A stretch of DNA of 64,000 nt from Bacillus sp. UNC438CL73TsuS30 (GTDB lineage: Bacteria; Bacillota; Bacilli; Bacillales; Cytobacillaceae). Of this stretch, positions 8,895 through 18,228 are shown in pieces (positions within the stretch are counted from its first letter, which is position 1; each line of letters opens with the position of its first letter). The position numbers were made by a program, and so were the translations under genes. The DNA lies in contig NZ_KI535297.1 of NCBI RefSeq assembly GCF_000482325.1, positions 186,001-250,000 of the forward strand. Direction: 5' to 3'. Below the pieces are notes generated by a model. It was not told where the DNA came from and searched no databases. It saw only the letters and a program-made list of their open reading frames with translations.

Positions 8895-9695
8895 TCAATA
8901 AAAGTCCGTATTCATATTGACTCGGGGCCGGGCAGCTTTGAACCATTGAAAACAAAAAATGGTTATTAAAAGAAGGTCAATGATATCTCCGCCGTAATAC
9001 ATCAACATGCTGCCAGTTTCGGCCTGTTTAATGGGAACATTGGCTGGTGGTTGCGCATAGAGATATTTTGCAAGGATATCATGTCCGGCTATTGTGATAA
9101 CTAAAACCATCGCACGGAATAAGTAACTTTTTCGGTGCGGTGTAGGATCCATATAAATAATGGCCGCAGTAAAAAGATACCCAGCAAGAAACACATGAAT
9201 ATGTACTAGCATATGCAGAAGAATATTATGCCCCATAGCGGAATATAGAGTGCTTGTATAGAGAATCCAAAGCCCTCCGATGTTGAGAATTGAAGCAATG
9301 ATTGGGTTGCTTAAGATTGCAAAAAGCTTCCATCTTAAAATTTTTGTTAGAGAACGGGCAGCCTCTACCTTAAGAGTTCCTAAGAGTAACGTTAGTGGGC
9401 TAGCCAGAACCACTAGGAGCGGGGCGAGCATTCCAAGCAGCAAATGAACAAGCATATGGGCAGTAAAATCCATATGTGCCAGGGAGGCTAATGGTCCGAA
9501 TGACGCGGAAATGATACAACAAATCCCCAAAACCAAACAAATGGATCGGTAGAGTGGATATGAAAGGTTACGTTGTCTATAACCAATAAATACGTTATAA
9601 AAAAATAGCCCCAAGATAAGGGACAGGATTAAAAGTAAAAGTGGATCCTCCAGGAAGGGGAATTTGCTTTCAAATTCATGGTTATTCAAGTGCAT
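8895..9695 (-). CDS. ctaG: Cytochrome c oxidase assembly factor CtaG
   Basis: This 266-residue membrane protein has about seven helices and conserved histidines in HMLVHLLLGMLAP, HNILLHMLVHIHVF and GHDILAKYLY. These match the caa3-type CtaG family, which helps assemble the copper-containing caa3 oxidase in Bacillus. In B. subtilis ctaG follows the cta oxidase genes. Here it pairs instead with a DUF2243 gene, overlapping it by 14 bases, and no oxidase subunits are in the window. It may serve another heme-copper protein. The start has a weak ribosome site (GGGGG 11 bases upstream), so it may rely on translational coupling. Confidence 0.88.
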   Translation of the reverse strand: MHLNNHEFESKFPFLEDPLLLLILSLILGLFFYNVFIGYRQRNLSYPLYRSICLVLGICCIISASFGPLASLAHMDFTAHMLVHLLLGMLAPLLVVLASPLTLLLGTLKVEAARSLTKILRWKLFAILSNPIIASILNIGGLWILYTSTLYSAMGHNILLHMLVHIHVFLAGYLFTAAIIYMDPTPHRKSYLFRAMVLVITIAGHDILAKYLYAQPPANVPIKQAETGSMLMYYGGDIIDLLLITIFCFQWFKAARPRVNMNTDFY

Positions 9696-10176
9696 TTTTT
9701 TGATTTACCCCCGTCTGATTAGATTCCCTTCCACTTTGAACAAGAAGGGCAATACCGATCATTAGTAAGCAAATGGCAATGATATTCCATGCCATGTCAT
9801 AGGGGAGGATATCCACATTATAACGAATCTGATGCAATCTCATCAATTTGTGCTGTACGGTGCCATCATAAAAATTGAAAACACCTGCCCCTAGCAAAAC
9901 GCCGCCAAGCCACCTTTTAAAAATAAAAGCCTTTCTGCGGCGAAGGTCTGCCACCATATACAATGCCCCAACCGTAGCAAACCAGCTGAATGCATGAAAA
10001 ATTCCATCTGATACCAAACCAACAGTGGTTGTGGATTTGTCATAAAAATGATGCCAATGCAGTAGTTGATGAAAAACAGCCTCATCCAAAAATGCAACCA
10101 GCCCTACACCAAACATTGTTCCCGACCATAAATTACGATTTTTATATAATGCCACCTGTTTTGTATTCCCAATCAT
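9682..10176 (-). CDS. DUF2243 membrane protein
   Basis: These 164 residues carry four membrane segments and the DUF2243 signatures DEAVFHQLLHWHHFYD, SDGIFHAFSWFA and NFYDGTVQHKLMRLHQIR. The many membrane-embedded His and Asp residues suggest metal or heme handling, though the function is unknown. It is the first gene of a two-gene operon with ctaG. This pairing is recurrent in bacteria and suggests a shared role in copper or oxidase assembly. The start ATG has AGGAG nine bases upstream. Confidence 0.88.
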   Translation of the reverse strand: MIGNTKQVALYKNRNLWSGTMFGVGLVAFLDEAVFHQLLHWHHFYDKSTTTVGLVSDGIFHAFSWFATVGALYMVADLRRRKAFIFKRWLGGVLLGAGVFNFYDGTVQHKLMRLHQIRYNVDILPYDMAWNIIAICLLMIGIALLVQSGRESNQTGVNQKNALE

Positions 10177-10298
10177 CTAATATTTCTCCTAGTCTTTCAG
10201 TTCCCATATACAAGGGTTTACGTTAACCATTATTCCCCATTTTTAAGCATATTAGTCGTGTGAATGGCTGGCCTTTTTTGTGATCTACTTGAGACCTA

Positions 10299-11198
10299 TT
10301 ATGATGCTTTGGCATGATTTTTTGTCTTCTTCTTCTCTGGCCGTCTATATGTTGCCAATATGGCTCCAATAATCGTAATCACCCCTCCTACAAGTGTTAA
10401 TATCGAGAAGCGCTCATGTAAAAGCAGAACACCAAAAACAACGGTCCAAACCGGAAGCAGGTTGATAAATGGTGCAGACAGAGCAGGACCGACTATTTTT
10501 ACCCCTGCATTCCAAGCGAAGAAGGCTAAAACGGATGCTAGTGTACTTACATATGCCACGGCAAACCATGCGGTAGCATTCATATGAATCATGTCCGGAT
10601 GGACAGTCCCGATACAACTAATGGCACTAAGAATGGTACCGTAAAAGGATGCCCCTGCGGTCATTGTTAATGGATCGATCTTACTGCCATACTTTTTCCC
10701 AAGGACTGTATAAACTCCCCAAGCTAAACACGATAGAAGGATTTCTACGATACCAATCATCGAAGCATAGGTGGTACCTCCTTGTTTACCCTGAACCAAA
10801 AGAATAACACCAATAATGGAAACGAGAGCACCTAACCAGGATTTTGCTTTAATTTTTTCTTTTAAAAAAAGCGGTGTAAAAAGTAAGATGGCGATTGGAA
10901 TCCCCGCAGAAATCATTCCCGCATAGGAAGCACTAAGAGAACGTAACCCTAAATAATTCAATGTTGAAAATGCAAAAATCCCCAAAAAGCCAAGAATCAA
11001 TAACTCTTTCCACTTTGAAAAAATAGGAAATTTCTTTTTATTTAACGCTAATAGCCCCCAAAGTATAAACGTAGAAATAGCCCAGCGAATCGTATTTAGT
11101 AATGTTGCTGGTAAAGCAGGTGCTAAGAAGCGACCGCAAATATAGTTGCCACCCCAAAGGATTGTAGCAAGTACAAGAAGTAATACTCCTTTTTTCAT
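10299..11198 (-). CDS. EamA/DMT superfamily transporter
   Basis: This 299-residue protein has ten membrane helices in two EamA repeats. The first begins ILWGGNYICGRFLAPALPA and the second ILLSCLAWGVYTVLGKKYG. Members export amino acids, drugs or other small metabolites, and the substrate here is unknown. The start has GGAGGA seven bases upstream. The 289 bases upstream (11199-11487) hold the promoter. I looked there for T-box, SAM and guanidine riboswitch signatures and found none. Confidence 0.9.
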   Translation of the reverse strand: MKKGVLLLVLATILWGGNYICGRFLAPALPATLLNTIRWAISTFILWGLLALNKKKFPIFSKWKELLILGFLGIFAFSTLNYLGLRSLSASYAGMISAGIPIAILLFTPLFLKEKIKAKSWLGALVSIIGVILLVQGKQGGTTYASMIGIVEILLSCLAWGVYTVLGKKYGSKIDPLTMTAGASFYGTILSAISCIGTVHPDMIHMNATAWFAVAYVSTLASVLAFFAWNAGVKIVGPALSAPFINLLPVWTVVFGVLLLHERFSILTLVGGVITIIGAILATYRRPEKKKTKNHAKAS

Positions 11199-11487
11199 GA
11201 AAAAATTCCTCCATCATTGAGATATGGCCCACCGTCTGAAAAGCTCATAATCCCTAATTCCTATTTCAGTTCCGTTGTTTCCGCTAGAAATATGAACCGG
11301 GAAGCTTCGATTATAATCTCTACAGAATGCTTTCTTGCTTTATTTAGCTAAAAGGAACTATTTCTATCATATCTAATTTTGTTTGTATCCTACAAGTTTT
11401 TGAAAAAACCACTAGAATGGATTGTATATTAATTAGAAAATTGAGATAATAGAATTGTAACTCTTTCACAATTTTACTCATAAAAGA

Positions 11488-12165
11488 ATGAATATTTATG
11501 GTAAAATATTCAAAGGTAGATTATTTAAAGATAAGGGGAAATTAAGAATTCTAACTAATTTTGTATTTACCGTTATTTTTCTGCTTAGTGTCATTTATTT
11601 AGTCCGGTATCGATTAAATTTAAAGAAAGCTGCTGAAATTTCACAAGATGCCCTTTATCCGTTAAAAGAGAGTGAGTTTGCTAGTCTTTTGGTACCGGTT
11701 GAATGGAAAGAGATGACCCCACTTACGAAACATACGAGGTCGTATCAGTATGTTAAATGGGGAACTGTGTTTGCCCTTTTGATTTTAGTGGTAATCTTAG
11801 CAATAGTGATTACAACTGAATTCCTAGGTTCTTCATTTTTCAGTTTGGCCTATTTGTTCTATTTAATCATTAGCCTTGTTCGTCATCAAGGCAATTTGTA
11901 TATCTTGCCAAATGGGATTATTCTAAATGGAAAATACTATGCGGCAAGCCAAATTCATCAATATGAAACCGAACAAATAGTTCGTTGGCATGAGTTGTAT
12001 GGTTATCATTCCCGTGTCGACAACGGCTTTAAATTGACTTTTGATATTAAAAAGAAGACAATTCAACCAGATTATATGATTGTAGAGGACTCTTCGCATC
12101 TTCGACAGATTACTGCCTTGCTTGACCAACAAGGGATCAAAGGAGACCAAAAAGAAAAAAATTAG
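11488..12165 (+). CDS. Membrane protein of unknown function
   Basis: These 225 residues have one N-terminal helix (about 24-42), a short outside or inside loop, a pair of helices around 95-130, and a soluble C-terminal domain with NLYILPNGIILNGKYY. That last part resembles the PH-like folds of bacterial membrane-anchored proteins, but I do not recognise a named family. The ribosome site is weak (AAAAGA). The gene is monocistronic and ends before a small hairpin. Confidence 0.65.
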   Translation: MNIYGKIFKGRLFKDKGKLRILTNFVFTVIFLLSVIYLVRYRLNLKKAAEISQDALYPLKESEFASLLVPVEWKEMTPLTKHTRSYQYVKWGTVFALLILVVILAIVITTEFLGSSFFSLAYLFYLIISLVRHQGNLYILPNGIILNGKYYAASQIHQYETEQIVRWHELYGYHSRVDNGFKLTFDIKKKTIQPDYMIVEDSSHLRQITALLDQQGIKGDQKEKN

Positions 12166-12185
12166 TCTTGGTTTATTTCAGTCGT

Positions 12186-12210
12186 ATAGGTGAGGAATAC
12201 CTATCGTTTT
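12186..12210 (+). terminator. Possible terminator
   Basis: ATAGGT-GAGGAAT-ACCTAT is a six-pair stem followed by CGTTTTTG. Confidence 0.5.
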
Positions 12211-12347
12211 TGAGTGACCACAGGACTATATAAAAAATCACATTATCTTGATAAAATATTAGATAACTATAAAATACATATAAAATACTCTTGAAAATAG
12301 AAACACGCCATTTTCATTACTAGAGTGGTTCAATAGGAGGAACAAAC

Positions 12348-13571
12348 ATGTGGGATTTCGATTTAAATATAGATCAGGTAGCAAGAATAAAAGTAATTGG
12401 TGTCGGCGGAGGCGGTAATAACGCTGTTAACCGAATGATTGAGGATGGAGTTCAAGGGGTCGAATTTATTGCGGTCAATACAGATGCACAAGCTCTTAAA
12501 CTCTCAAAAGCGGAAATTAAAATGCAAATAGGTGGCTCTTTAACAAGAGGACTTGGTGCAGGAGCGAATCCAGAGGTAGGCAGAAAAGCCGTTGAAGAAA
12601 GCCGTCAGCAGCTTGAAGAGGTTTTAAAAGGAGCGGACATGGTGTTCGTTACATGTGGAATGGGCGGCGGAACGGGAACAGGTGCCGCACCGGCGATTGC
12701 GCAAATCGCCCACCGGTTGGGCGCCCTGACAATTGGCGTAGTCACACGCCCATTTGGTTTTGAAGGCCATAAACGAGCAAAAAATGCAGCAAGCGGGATT
12801 GAGCAAATGAGGGAAGCAGTGGATACCCTGATTATTGTTCCAAACGATCGCTTATTACAAATTGTTGATAAAAAAACACCAATGGTACAGGCATTCCGTG
12901 AAGCGGATAATGTCCTTCGCCAAGGGGTTCAAGGTATTTCGGATCTCATTGCCGTTCCGGGGCTTATCAACCTAGATTTTGCTGACGTGAAAACGATTAT
13001 GACCAATCAGGGAACAGCTCTGATGGGAATTGGTGTGGCTAAGGGAGATGGCCGTGCAGTTGAAGCTGCCAAAAAGGCAATTTCGAGTCCATTATTAGAA
13101 ACCTCAATTGATGGTGCTCAGGGGATTTTAATGAATATTACCGGAGGCACTGATTTAAGTTTATATGAAGTACAAGAGGCAGCTGATATCGTTGCTTCCG
13201 CGGCAGACCAGGAATTGAATATGATTTTTGGTTCGATTATAAATGAACATCTTAAGGATGAAATCATGATTACAGTAATTGCAACAGGTTTTGATGATAA
13301 AGAAGCTGCGCCTTCAAATCAAGCCTCCAATCAATCGAGGGAAATCCATTCCCATCGACCTGTCCCAACTCAGCACAGACGGGAACATGTAATCCGTGAA
13401 GAGCGGGTTCAAGATTACAATCGAAAACATGAGGAAGAGGCTCCAGCCCGGAACAGGAATTGGCAGCAGAAAGAAGAAACAGGATATGGACATAACCGAG
13501 AAAGTCAACAATCTGAAGATTCACTAGATATCCCAGCGTTCTTACGAAATCGGAATAACAGGAATCGATAA
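12348..13571 (+). CDS. ftsZ: FtsZ, stand-alone copy
   Basis: This 407-residue tubulin-like GTPase has the GTP-binding loop GGGTGTG at 107-113, the T7 catalytic loop NLDFAD at 208-213, a linker rich in Arg, Gln, His and Glu (about 317-390), and a C-terminal peptide [16 protein letters not shown]. The catalytic residues and the FtsA/SepF/EzrA-docking tail are all present, so it should polymerise. In Bacillaceae the main ftsZ lies next to ftsA in the dcw cluster. This gene has no ftsA or other division gene beside it and its own terminator. It is therefore probably a second FtsZ paralogue, though the rest of the genome is not visible. The ribosome site is AGGAGG. Confidence 0.95.
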   Translation: MWDFDLNIDQVARIKVIGVGGGGNNAVNRMIEDGVQGVEFIAVNTDAQALKLSKAEIKMQIGGSLTRGLGAGANPEVGRKAVEESRQQLEEVLKGADMVFVTCGMGGGTGTGAAPAIAQIAHRLGALTIGVVTRPFGFEGHKRAKNAASGIEQMREAVDTLIIVPNDRLLQIVDKKTPMVQAFREADNVLRQGVQGISDLIAVPGLINLDFADVKTIMTNQGTALMGIGVAKGDGRAVEAAKKAISSPLLETSIDGAQGILMNITGGTDLSLYEVQEAADIVASAADQELNMIFGSIINEHLKDEIMITVIATGFDDKEAAPSNQASNQSREIHSHRPVPTQHRREHVIREERVQDYNRKHEEEAPARNRNWQQKEETGYGHNRESQQSEDSLDIPAFLRNRNNRNR

Positions 13572-13572
13572 C

Positions 13573-13605
13573 GAGGTGCCTGTCACCACTCGGATTTTGT
13601 TGAAA
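13573..13605. repeat. GGTGCCTGTCACC dispersed repeat, partial copy
   Basis: GAGGTGCCTGTCACC is followed by ACTCGGATTTTGTTGAA. This matches, with a few changes, the right half of the hairpin at 15989-16037. Confidence 0.7.
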
Positions 13606-13620
13606 AATGTCGAAAACATA

Positions 13621-13655
13621 AAAACTACGGAGTTTATTTTACTTCGTAGTTTTTA
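13621..13655 (+). terminator. Terminator after ftsZ
   Basis: AAAACTACG(GAGT) pairs with (ACTT)CGTAGTTTT and runs into TTTT. Confidence 0.85.
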
Positions 13656-13748
13656 CTATATCTTTTAATAATTTATGCATTTCTGTTGATAAATTTATAC
13701 ATTGTGCAATAATTAAGAATAATTTAAAGAGTCAGCGAGGGGATTCAG

Positions 13749-14999
13749 ATGGCTAGAAGAAAAACAGCAATTATTGTTGGCGGAGGTATTGGCGGGCTTG
13801 TTACTGCCCTTAAGCTTCACCGCGCAAACGCGTCAGTGCGTGTATTTGAAAGTGTCGAGAACATTCAGGCGTTAGGAGTAGGAATCAACCTCTTGCCACA
13901 TGCAGTTCGTGTCCTTACTGAATTAGGATTAACCGATAAATTAAATAAAATAGGCTTGCCAACGGCTGAACTTATTTATGTAAATCAATTTGGTCAGAAA
14001 ATTTGGCAGGAAGCAAGAGGGATCGATGCGGGATATCGTTGGCCGCAATATTCGATTCACCGCGGGCGCTTGCAAATGCTTTTATTAGAAGCAGTGAAGG
14101 AGCAACTAGGAGAGGAGTCCGTAATCACAGGCCATCATCTTTCTTCGTTTGAAACAGTAGGTGATGAAGTGGTTGCTCATTTTGTCAATCGAAAAACAGG
14201 AGAGTCACTTGGCTTTTATCGCGCAGATATGATGGTTGCGGCAGACGGAATACATTCCGTTGTTCGGAAACATTTTTATCCGAATGAAGGATTACCGATA
14301 TTTAGTGGTCGGATACTATGGAGGGGGATATCTGAATTTACTCCTTTTATAACGGGTAAAACGATGATTATGGCAGGTTATCAGGATCAGAAATTTGTTG
14401 CCTATCCTGTTTGTCCTAAAACAGCGGCAAAAGGAAGTTCCTTAGTGAACTGGATTGCTGAACTTACAGTTGGCGGAGATTTACCATCACGTGCTGATTG
14501 GAACAAGAAAATTGATAAAGATATTTTTGCGCCTGCATTTGCTTCATGGGATTTCGGCTGGTTAAATGTACCAAAGTTAATTGAGCAAACAGATGCCGTT
14601 TACGAATTTCCAATGGTTGATCGTGACCCACTGCCGCAATGGACATTCGGAAGAGTCACGCTCCTAGGAGATGCAGCCCATCCGATGTATCCGATTGGTT
14701 CAAATGGTGCTTCCCAAGCCATTTTGGATGCCGATGCATTAGGACAAGCTCTTCTGGAACAGTCCGATATTGAGCTTGCCTTAAAAGCTTATGAAACAGC
14801 ACGGTTAGCTATAACTGCGAACATTGTTTTAAGTAATCGGAAAAATGGGCCGGAAGTCGTCATGCAAATTGTAAAAGAACGGGCACCGAATGGGTTTGAG
14901 CATTTACATGATGTGGTTTCTCAGCAGGAACTTGAGAATATCGCCAATCAATATAAACGAATCGCAGGGTTTGACAAGGAAACATTAAATACAAAATAG
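13749..14999 (+). CDS. FAD-dependent aromatic monooxygenase
   Basis: This 416-residue class A flavoprotein hydroxylase has the N-terminal dinucleotide fold GGGIGGLVTALKL, the middle ADGIHSVVR (DG motif) and the FAD ribityl site GDAAHPMYPIGSNGASQAI. No membrane segments are present. The family uses NAD(P)H and O2 to hydroxylate aromatic or quinone substrates. The substrate is unknown, and the closest style is the PhzS/salicylate hydroxylase group. It starts nine bases after GAGGGG and is followed after 11 bases by a Dabb-domain gene, so the two are one operon. Confidence 0.88.
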   Translation: MARRKTAIIVGGGIGGLVTALKLHRANASVRVFESVENIQALGVGINLLPHAVRVLTELGLTDKLNKIGLPTAELIYVNQFGQKIWQEARGIDAGYRWPQYSIHRGRLQMLLLEAVKEQLGEESVITGHHLSSFETVGDEVVAHFVNRKTGESLGFYRADMMVAADGIHSVVRKHFYPNEGLPIFSGRILWRGISEFTPFITGKTMIMAGYQDQKFVAYPVCPKTAAKGSSLVNWIAELTVGGDLPSRADWNKKIDKDIFAPAFASWDFGWLNVPKLIEQTDAVYEFPMVDRDPLPQWTFGRVTLLGDAAHPMYPIGSNGASQAILDADALGQALLEQSDIELALKAYETARLAITANIVLSNRKNGPEVVMQIVKERAPNGFEHLHDVVSQQELENIANQYKRIAGFDKETLNTK

Positions 15000-15010
15000 G
15001 AGCGGGAACC

Positions 15011-15304
15011 ATGGTTGAACACATCGTATTACTTAAATTCTCAGAATTGACAACAAGGGAACAAAAAGATGATGCCATCCGCATGACATTAGCACTAAAA
15101 GATGAAATTCCGGGAATTATTGATATCCAGCAGGGCTATAATTTTTCAGAACGGAATAAAGGGTATGAAGTAGGTTTGACGGTTCGCTTTGATCATCGTC
15201 ATTCTTTAGAGAATTATGGTCCCCATTCAAAACATCAGGAAGTCTTTACTTTTTTAAAAGAAATTGGCTTGGAGGATTTGATTGTAATTGATTTTGAGTT
15301 ATAG
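15011..15304 (+). CDS. Dabb (stress-responsive A/B barrel) protein
   Basis: These 97 residues start MVEHIVLLKFSE, the usual first strand of Dabb domains. They contain the conserved HSLENYGPHSKHQEV segment. The domain forms a dimeric alpha+beta barrel, used in stress proteins and in cyclases or decarboxylases acting on phenolic compounds. Its coupling to the FAD monooxygenase, 11 bases upstream, suggests that it handles or shields the hydroxylated product. That role is inference. Confidence 0.85.
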   Translation: MVEHIVLLKFSELTTREQKDDAIRMTLALKDEIPGIIDIQQGYNFSERNKGYEVGLTVRFDHRHSLENYGPHSKHQEVFTFLKEIGLEDLIVIDFEL

Positions 15305-15415
15305 AAAAGGATATGATTCGTATTTGTTTGTACATAATAAAAGGACTGACTTTAGAAATCTATGTAAACTATTGCATCATATCTATGCGTATTAAAAGAA
15401 GGAAGGAAAAAGAAT

Positions 15416-15922
15416 ATGTCCTTTATCGGTATTGTCATTATTATCGTGTTAATCTATTTTCTTATTATTCGCCCGCTAACCCGACGGAATCACCCGCAAA
15501 TTTACGAGCCAAGAAGGGATCAATATGACCAAAGAGGCTATAATGGTCCAAGAAACTACTATGGTTCTTCGCCAGGCCGAGGCTTTGGAGGATTCGGAGG
15601 AATTGCAGGGGGAATGGCAGCTGGAGCCTTGCTAACGTATCTATTTGAGCAGGGACGAATTGGCTTCGATCAATACAATTCCCTGCAGAATCTAGAGGAT
15701 CATGAAGTCATGAGAGAATTAATGGACCAAAATATTCTCCAAGAACATGAAATTGATCAACTACAAGAACAATTAGGGCACCAAGATGATAATGGTGATT
15801 GGGATGGAGAACGAAATGGCGATGGTCCAAATAACATCGACGATAATGACCAGGATAACCAACAAGACAACAATGATAATGACTTTAGTGACTGGGATAA
15901 TGGGGACGACAATTGGGTTTAA
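15416..15922 (+). CDS. Membrane-anchored Gly-rich and Asp/Asn-rich protein
   Basis: This 168-residue protein has one N-terminal membrane helix (residues 3-20), then an Arg/Tyr/Gly-rich stretch with GRGFGGFGGIAGGMAAGALL. A helical segment follows (about 80-120), then a highly acidic low-complexity tail rich in DN and DDN repeats. I do not recognise a named family. The acidic tail may bind cations or associate with the cell surface. The ATG at 15416 follows a GGAAGG ribosome site. Confidence 0.7.
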   Translation: MSFIGIVIIIVLIYFLIIRPLTRRNHPQIYEPRRDQYDQRGYNGPRNYYGSSPGRGFGGFGGIAGGMAAGALLTYLFEQGRIGFDQYNSLQNLEDHEVMRELMDQNILQEHEIDQLQEQLGHQDDNGDWDGERNGDGPNNIDDNDQDNQQDNNDNDFSDWDNGDDNWV

Positions 15923-15945
15923 AAATCGAAAGAAGTTCCAAATAC

Positions 15946-15987
15946 AAGCCTGCTTCCTTTAACAAATAAAGAAGGCAGGCTTTTTTT
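15946..15987 (+). terminator. Terminator after the acidic-tail protein gene
   Basis: AAGCCTGCTTCCTTT pairs with AAGAAGGCAGGCTT (one bulge) and is followed by seven T. Confidence 0.92.
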
Positions 15988-15988
15988 A

Positions 15989-16037
15989 ATTCGACAAAAT
16001 TCGGGTGGTGCCTGTCACCGCTCGAATTTTGTCGAAT
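15989..16037. repeat. GGTGCCTGTCACC hairpin repeat
   Basis: The arms ATTCGACAAAATTCG and CGAATTTTGTCGAAT are exact inverse complements and flank a GGTGCCTGTCACC core. Related elements are at 13573-13605, 46504-46561 and 56070-56116. Confidence 0.85.
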
Positions 16038-16207
16038 TATACTACCTGTATAAAAATCTAAATTGCATGATTTTTTTGAGTTGGTAAATCCTATTTGTAG
16101 ACTGAATTTTTTTTGGTTGCAATTTTTGAACTGATGGTATATGATGTTTTTTATGCGCAATAGGGGTGCAGGAAAATATATACAAGTCAACTAAGGGGGA
16201 TACAATT

Positions 16208-17737
16208 TTGGATCATTCGTTAAATAAGGCAGCTTCTCCGCCGTATGGTGTCATCGCAGTATTGATGGTCGGGGCCTTTATTGCTTTTTTAAATAATACG
16301 TTATTAAATATAGCCCTTCCTTCCATCATGAAGGATTTAGATGTAGAGGCCTCAACGGTTCAGTGGCTGACCACAGGGTATATGCTTGTAAACGGGATAT
16401 TAATCCCAACCACTGCCTATTTAATTCAAAAATATACGGTTCGCAGACTCTTCTTAGTCGCAATGGGGTTATTTACCGTCGGAACTATTTTGGCGGGATT
16501 TGCTCATGTATTTATTGTGTTATTGGCGGGTCGTATGATACAAGCTTCTGGCTCGGCTATCTTGATGCCGTTATTAATGAATGTTATGCTCGTAAGCTTC
16601 CCAGTAGAAAAAAGAGGGGCAGCGATGGGGGTATTTGGGTTAATTCTAATGTTTGCCCCAGCGATTGGTCCGACTTTATCCGGCTGGATTATTGAACATT
16701 ATGATTGGAGAATGCTTTTCCATTTTGTAACGCCAATTGCCATTATCGTTCTATTGATTGGCTTTTTCATGCTCAAAGATAAAAAAGAGAAAATGAACAT
16801 GCGCTTGGATTTCATTTCGCTTCTCCTATCGAGTCTAGGTTTTGGCGGGATTCTTTACGGTTTTAGTTCAGCAGGAAAAAAGGGCTGGGATAGCCCGGCA
16901 GTGTATGGAACCATTATTGTCGGGGTTATTTCATTAACTGTTTTTATTTTCCGTCAATTGAAACAAGAACGGCCAATGCTGAATTTCAAGGTCTATCAAT
17001 ACCCAATGTTCTCCCTGTCATCCGCTATCTCAATGGTTTTGAATATGGCATTATTTTCTGGGATGCTGCTTCTTCCAATATATGTTCAAACCTTGAGGGG
17101 AATTTCTCCGATGGATGCCGGGCTATTACTACTGCCGGGGGCACTTCTAATGTCCATCATGTCACCGATTACAGGGAAATTATTTGATAAGATCGGTGGA
17201 CGCATCTTAGCCATCATTGGGTTAGGTATTGTTACCGTTACCACTTATGGATTTAGCCAATTAACCTTGCATACAACCTATACACATCTCATTCTTTTAT
17301 ATTCTATTCGAAGTCTTGGGATTTCTATGGTGATGATGCCGGTTTCGACCAATGGTTTGAACCAATTACCGAAATCACTTTATCCGCATGGAACAGCAAT
17401 GAATAATACATTGAACCAAGTAGCAGGAGCCATTGGGACGGCATTACTAGTAACGATTATGACAAACCGCACAGCATCACAGGCCAAAGAAATTGGTGCT
17501 GAGGCGATGAAGCATCTTACATCGAAGCCAACACCGGCAGCACTTGCTGAGATGAAGCAGCAGGTTATGATGAAGGCGATGTTAAATGGAATCAACTATT
17601 CCTTCCTTGTCGCTACTTTTATTGCAGCTTTGGCACTTGTTCTAGCCTTCTTTATCAAACGGGCCAAACAAGCCGAAGAACCCATTGAAGGAAACTCACC
17701 AAGTAAAAAAGTTAGAACCAAATTAGCGGAAAATTAG
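16208..17737 (+). CDS. DHA2-family MFS multidrug exporter
   Basis: About 509 residues with 14 membrane helices, typical of EmrB/QacA exporters. Visible motifs are ALPSIMKDLDV and WLTTGYML at helices 1-2, and the antiporter motif C PAIGPTLSGWI in helix 5. The family exports drugs and other amphipathic compounds in exchange for protons. I prefer the TTG at 16208 because AAGGGGGA is seven bases upstream. A GTG at 16166 would add 14 residues with a poor site. No EmrA-like partner or regulator is adjacent. Confidence 0.9.
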   Translation: MDHSLNKAASPPYGVIAVLMVGAFIAFLNNTLLNIALPSIMKDLDVEASTVQWLTTGYMLVNGILIPTTAYLIQKYTVRRLFLVAMGLFTVGTILAGFAHVFIVLLAGRMIQASGSAILMPLLMNVMLVSFPVEKRGAAMGVFGLILMFAPAIGPTLSGWIIEHYDWRMLFHFVTPIAIIVLLIGFFMLKDKKEKMNMRLDFISLLLSSLGFGGILYGFSSAGKKGWDSPAVYGTIIVGVISLTVFIFRQLKQERPMLNFKVYQYPMFSLSSAISMVLNMALFSGMLLLPIYVQTLRGISPMDAGLLLLPGALLMSIMSPITGKLFDKIGGRILAIIGLGIVTVTTYGFSQLTLHTTYTHLILLYSIRSLGISMVMMPVSTNGLNQLPKSLYPHGTAMNNTLNQVAGAIGTALLVTIMTNRTASQAKEIGAEAMKHLTSKPTPAALAEMKQQVMMKAMLNGINYSFLVATFIAALALVLAFFIKRAKQAEEPIEGNSPSKKVRTKLAEN

Positions 17738-17742
17738 AATAG

Positions 17743-17774
17743 AAAAAGGGTGGCTCCATTGAGTCACCCTTTTT
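17743..17774. terminator. Bidirectional terminator
   Basis: AAAAAGGGTG pairs exactly with CACCCTTTTT, so it can end the MFS gene and the convergent minus-strand operon. Confidence 0.92.
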
Positions 17775-17785
17775 CATCAGGTATT

Positions 17786-18205
17786 TTATGCACTTGTTTT
17801 TAAATCATAAGAAAAATCGCTGTCATTCCATTCGAAAATTCCTTCCTGTAAACGAATGGTTGCGTTAAACGGACACGGAATCGTAATGACTTGTTCCATG
17901 GTTCCCTTTATTTCCTCCCGAGATCTTTCAACCAATTGTTTTTTAAACAGAAGAAGTTCGTCTTTTGATGCTATACGGATTAATCGGTCAATCGAAATTT
18001 TATTTCCTATAATCCCATACCTCTCACAAATACTGTCATGAAAACCTTTATTAAATTGAATCATCATGGGAAGGTCTTGGATAGAAGCTACACCATATAC
18101 TTCTTTTATCACATCCTCATATCTAATTTGACTGCCAGTAGCAAATCTGGTTATCTTCTTTTCTGGGTTTTCTAATATATAAACTGTTTCAATTGAATTA
18201 TTCAT
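17786..18205 (-). CDS. Unknown protein cotranscribed with XRE-cupin regulator
   Basis: About 139 residues (MNNSIETVYILENPEKKITR...), soluble, with one possible metal-binding Cys (PCPFNATIRL). I do not recognise a family. The start at 18205 has AAGAGAGG ten bases upstream. An in-frame ATG at 18226 sits only two bases after the regulator stop and would add seven residues. The gene is the second of a two-gene operon and probably acts with the regulator or with the divergent aminotransferase. Confidence 0.7.
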   Translation of the reverse strand: MNNSIETVYILENPEKKITRFATGSQIRYEDVIKEVYGVASIQDLPMMIQFNKGFHDSICERYGIIGNKISIDRLIRIASKDELLLFKKQLVERSREEIKGTMEQVITIPCPFNATIRLQEGIFEWNDSDFSYDLKTSA

Positions 18206-18228
18206 AAAAAATCTGCCTCTCTTCATGA

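Noticed and set aside
11199-11487. A riboswitch upstream of the DMT transporter
   Set aside because: No T-box, SAM, guanidine or preQ1 core could be found in this 289-base stretch.
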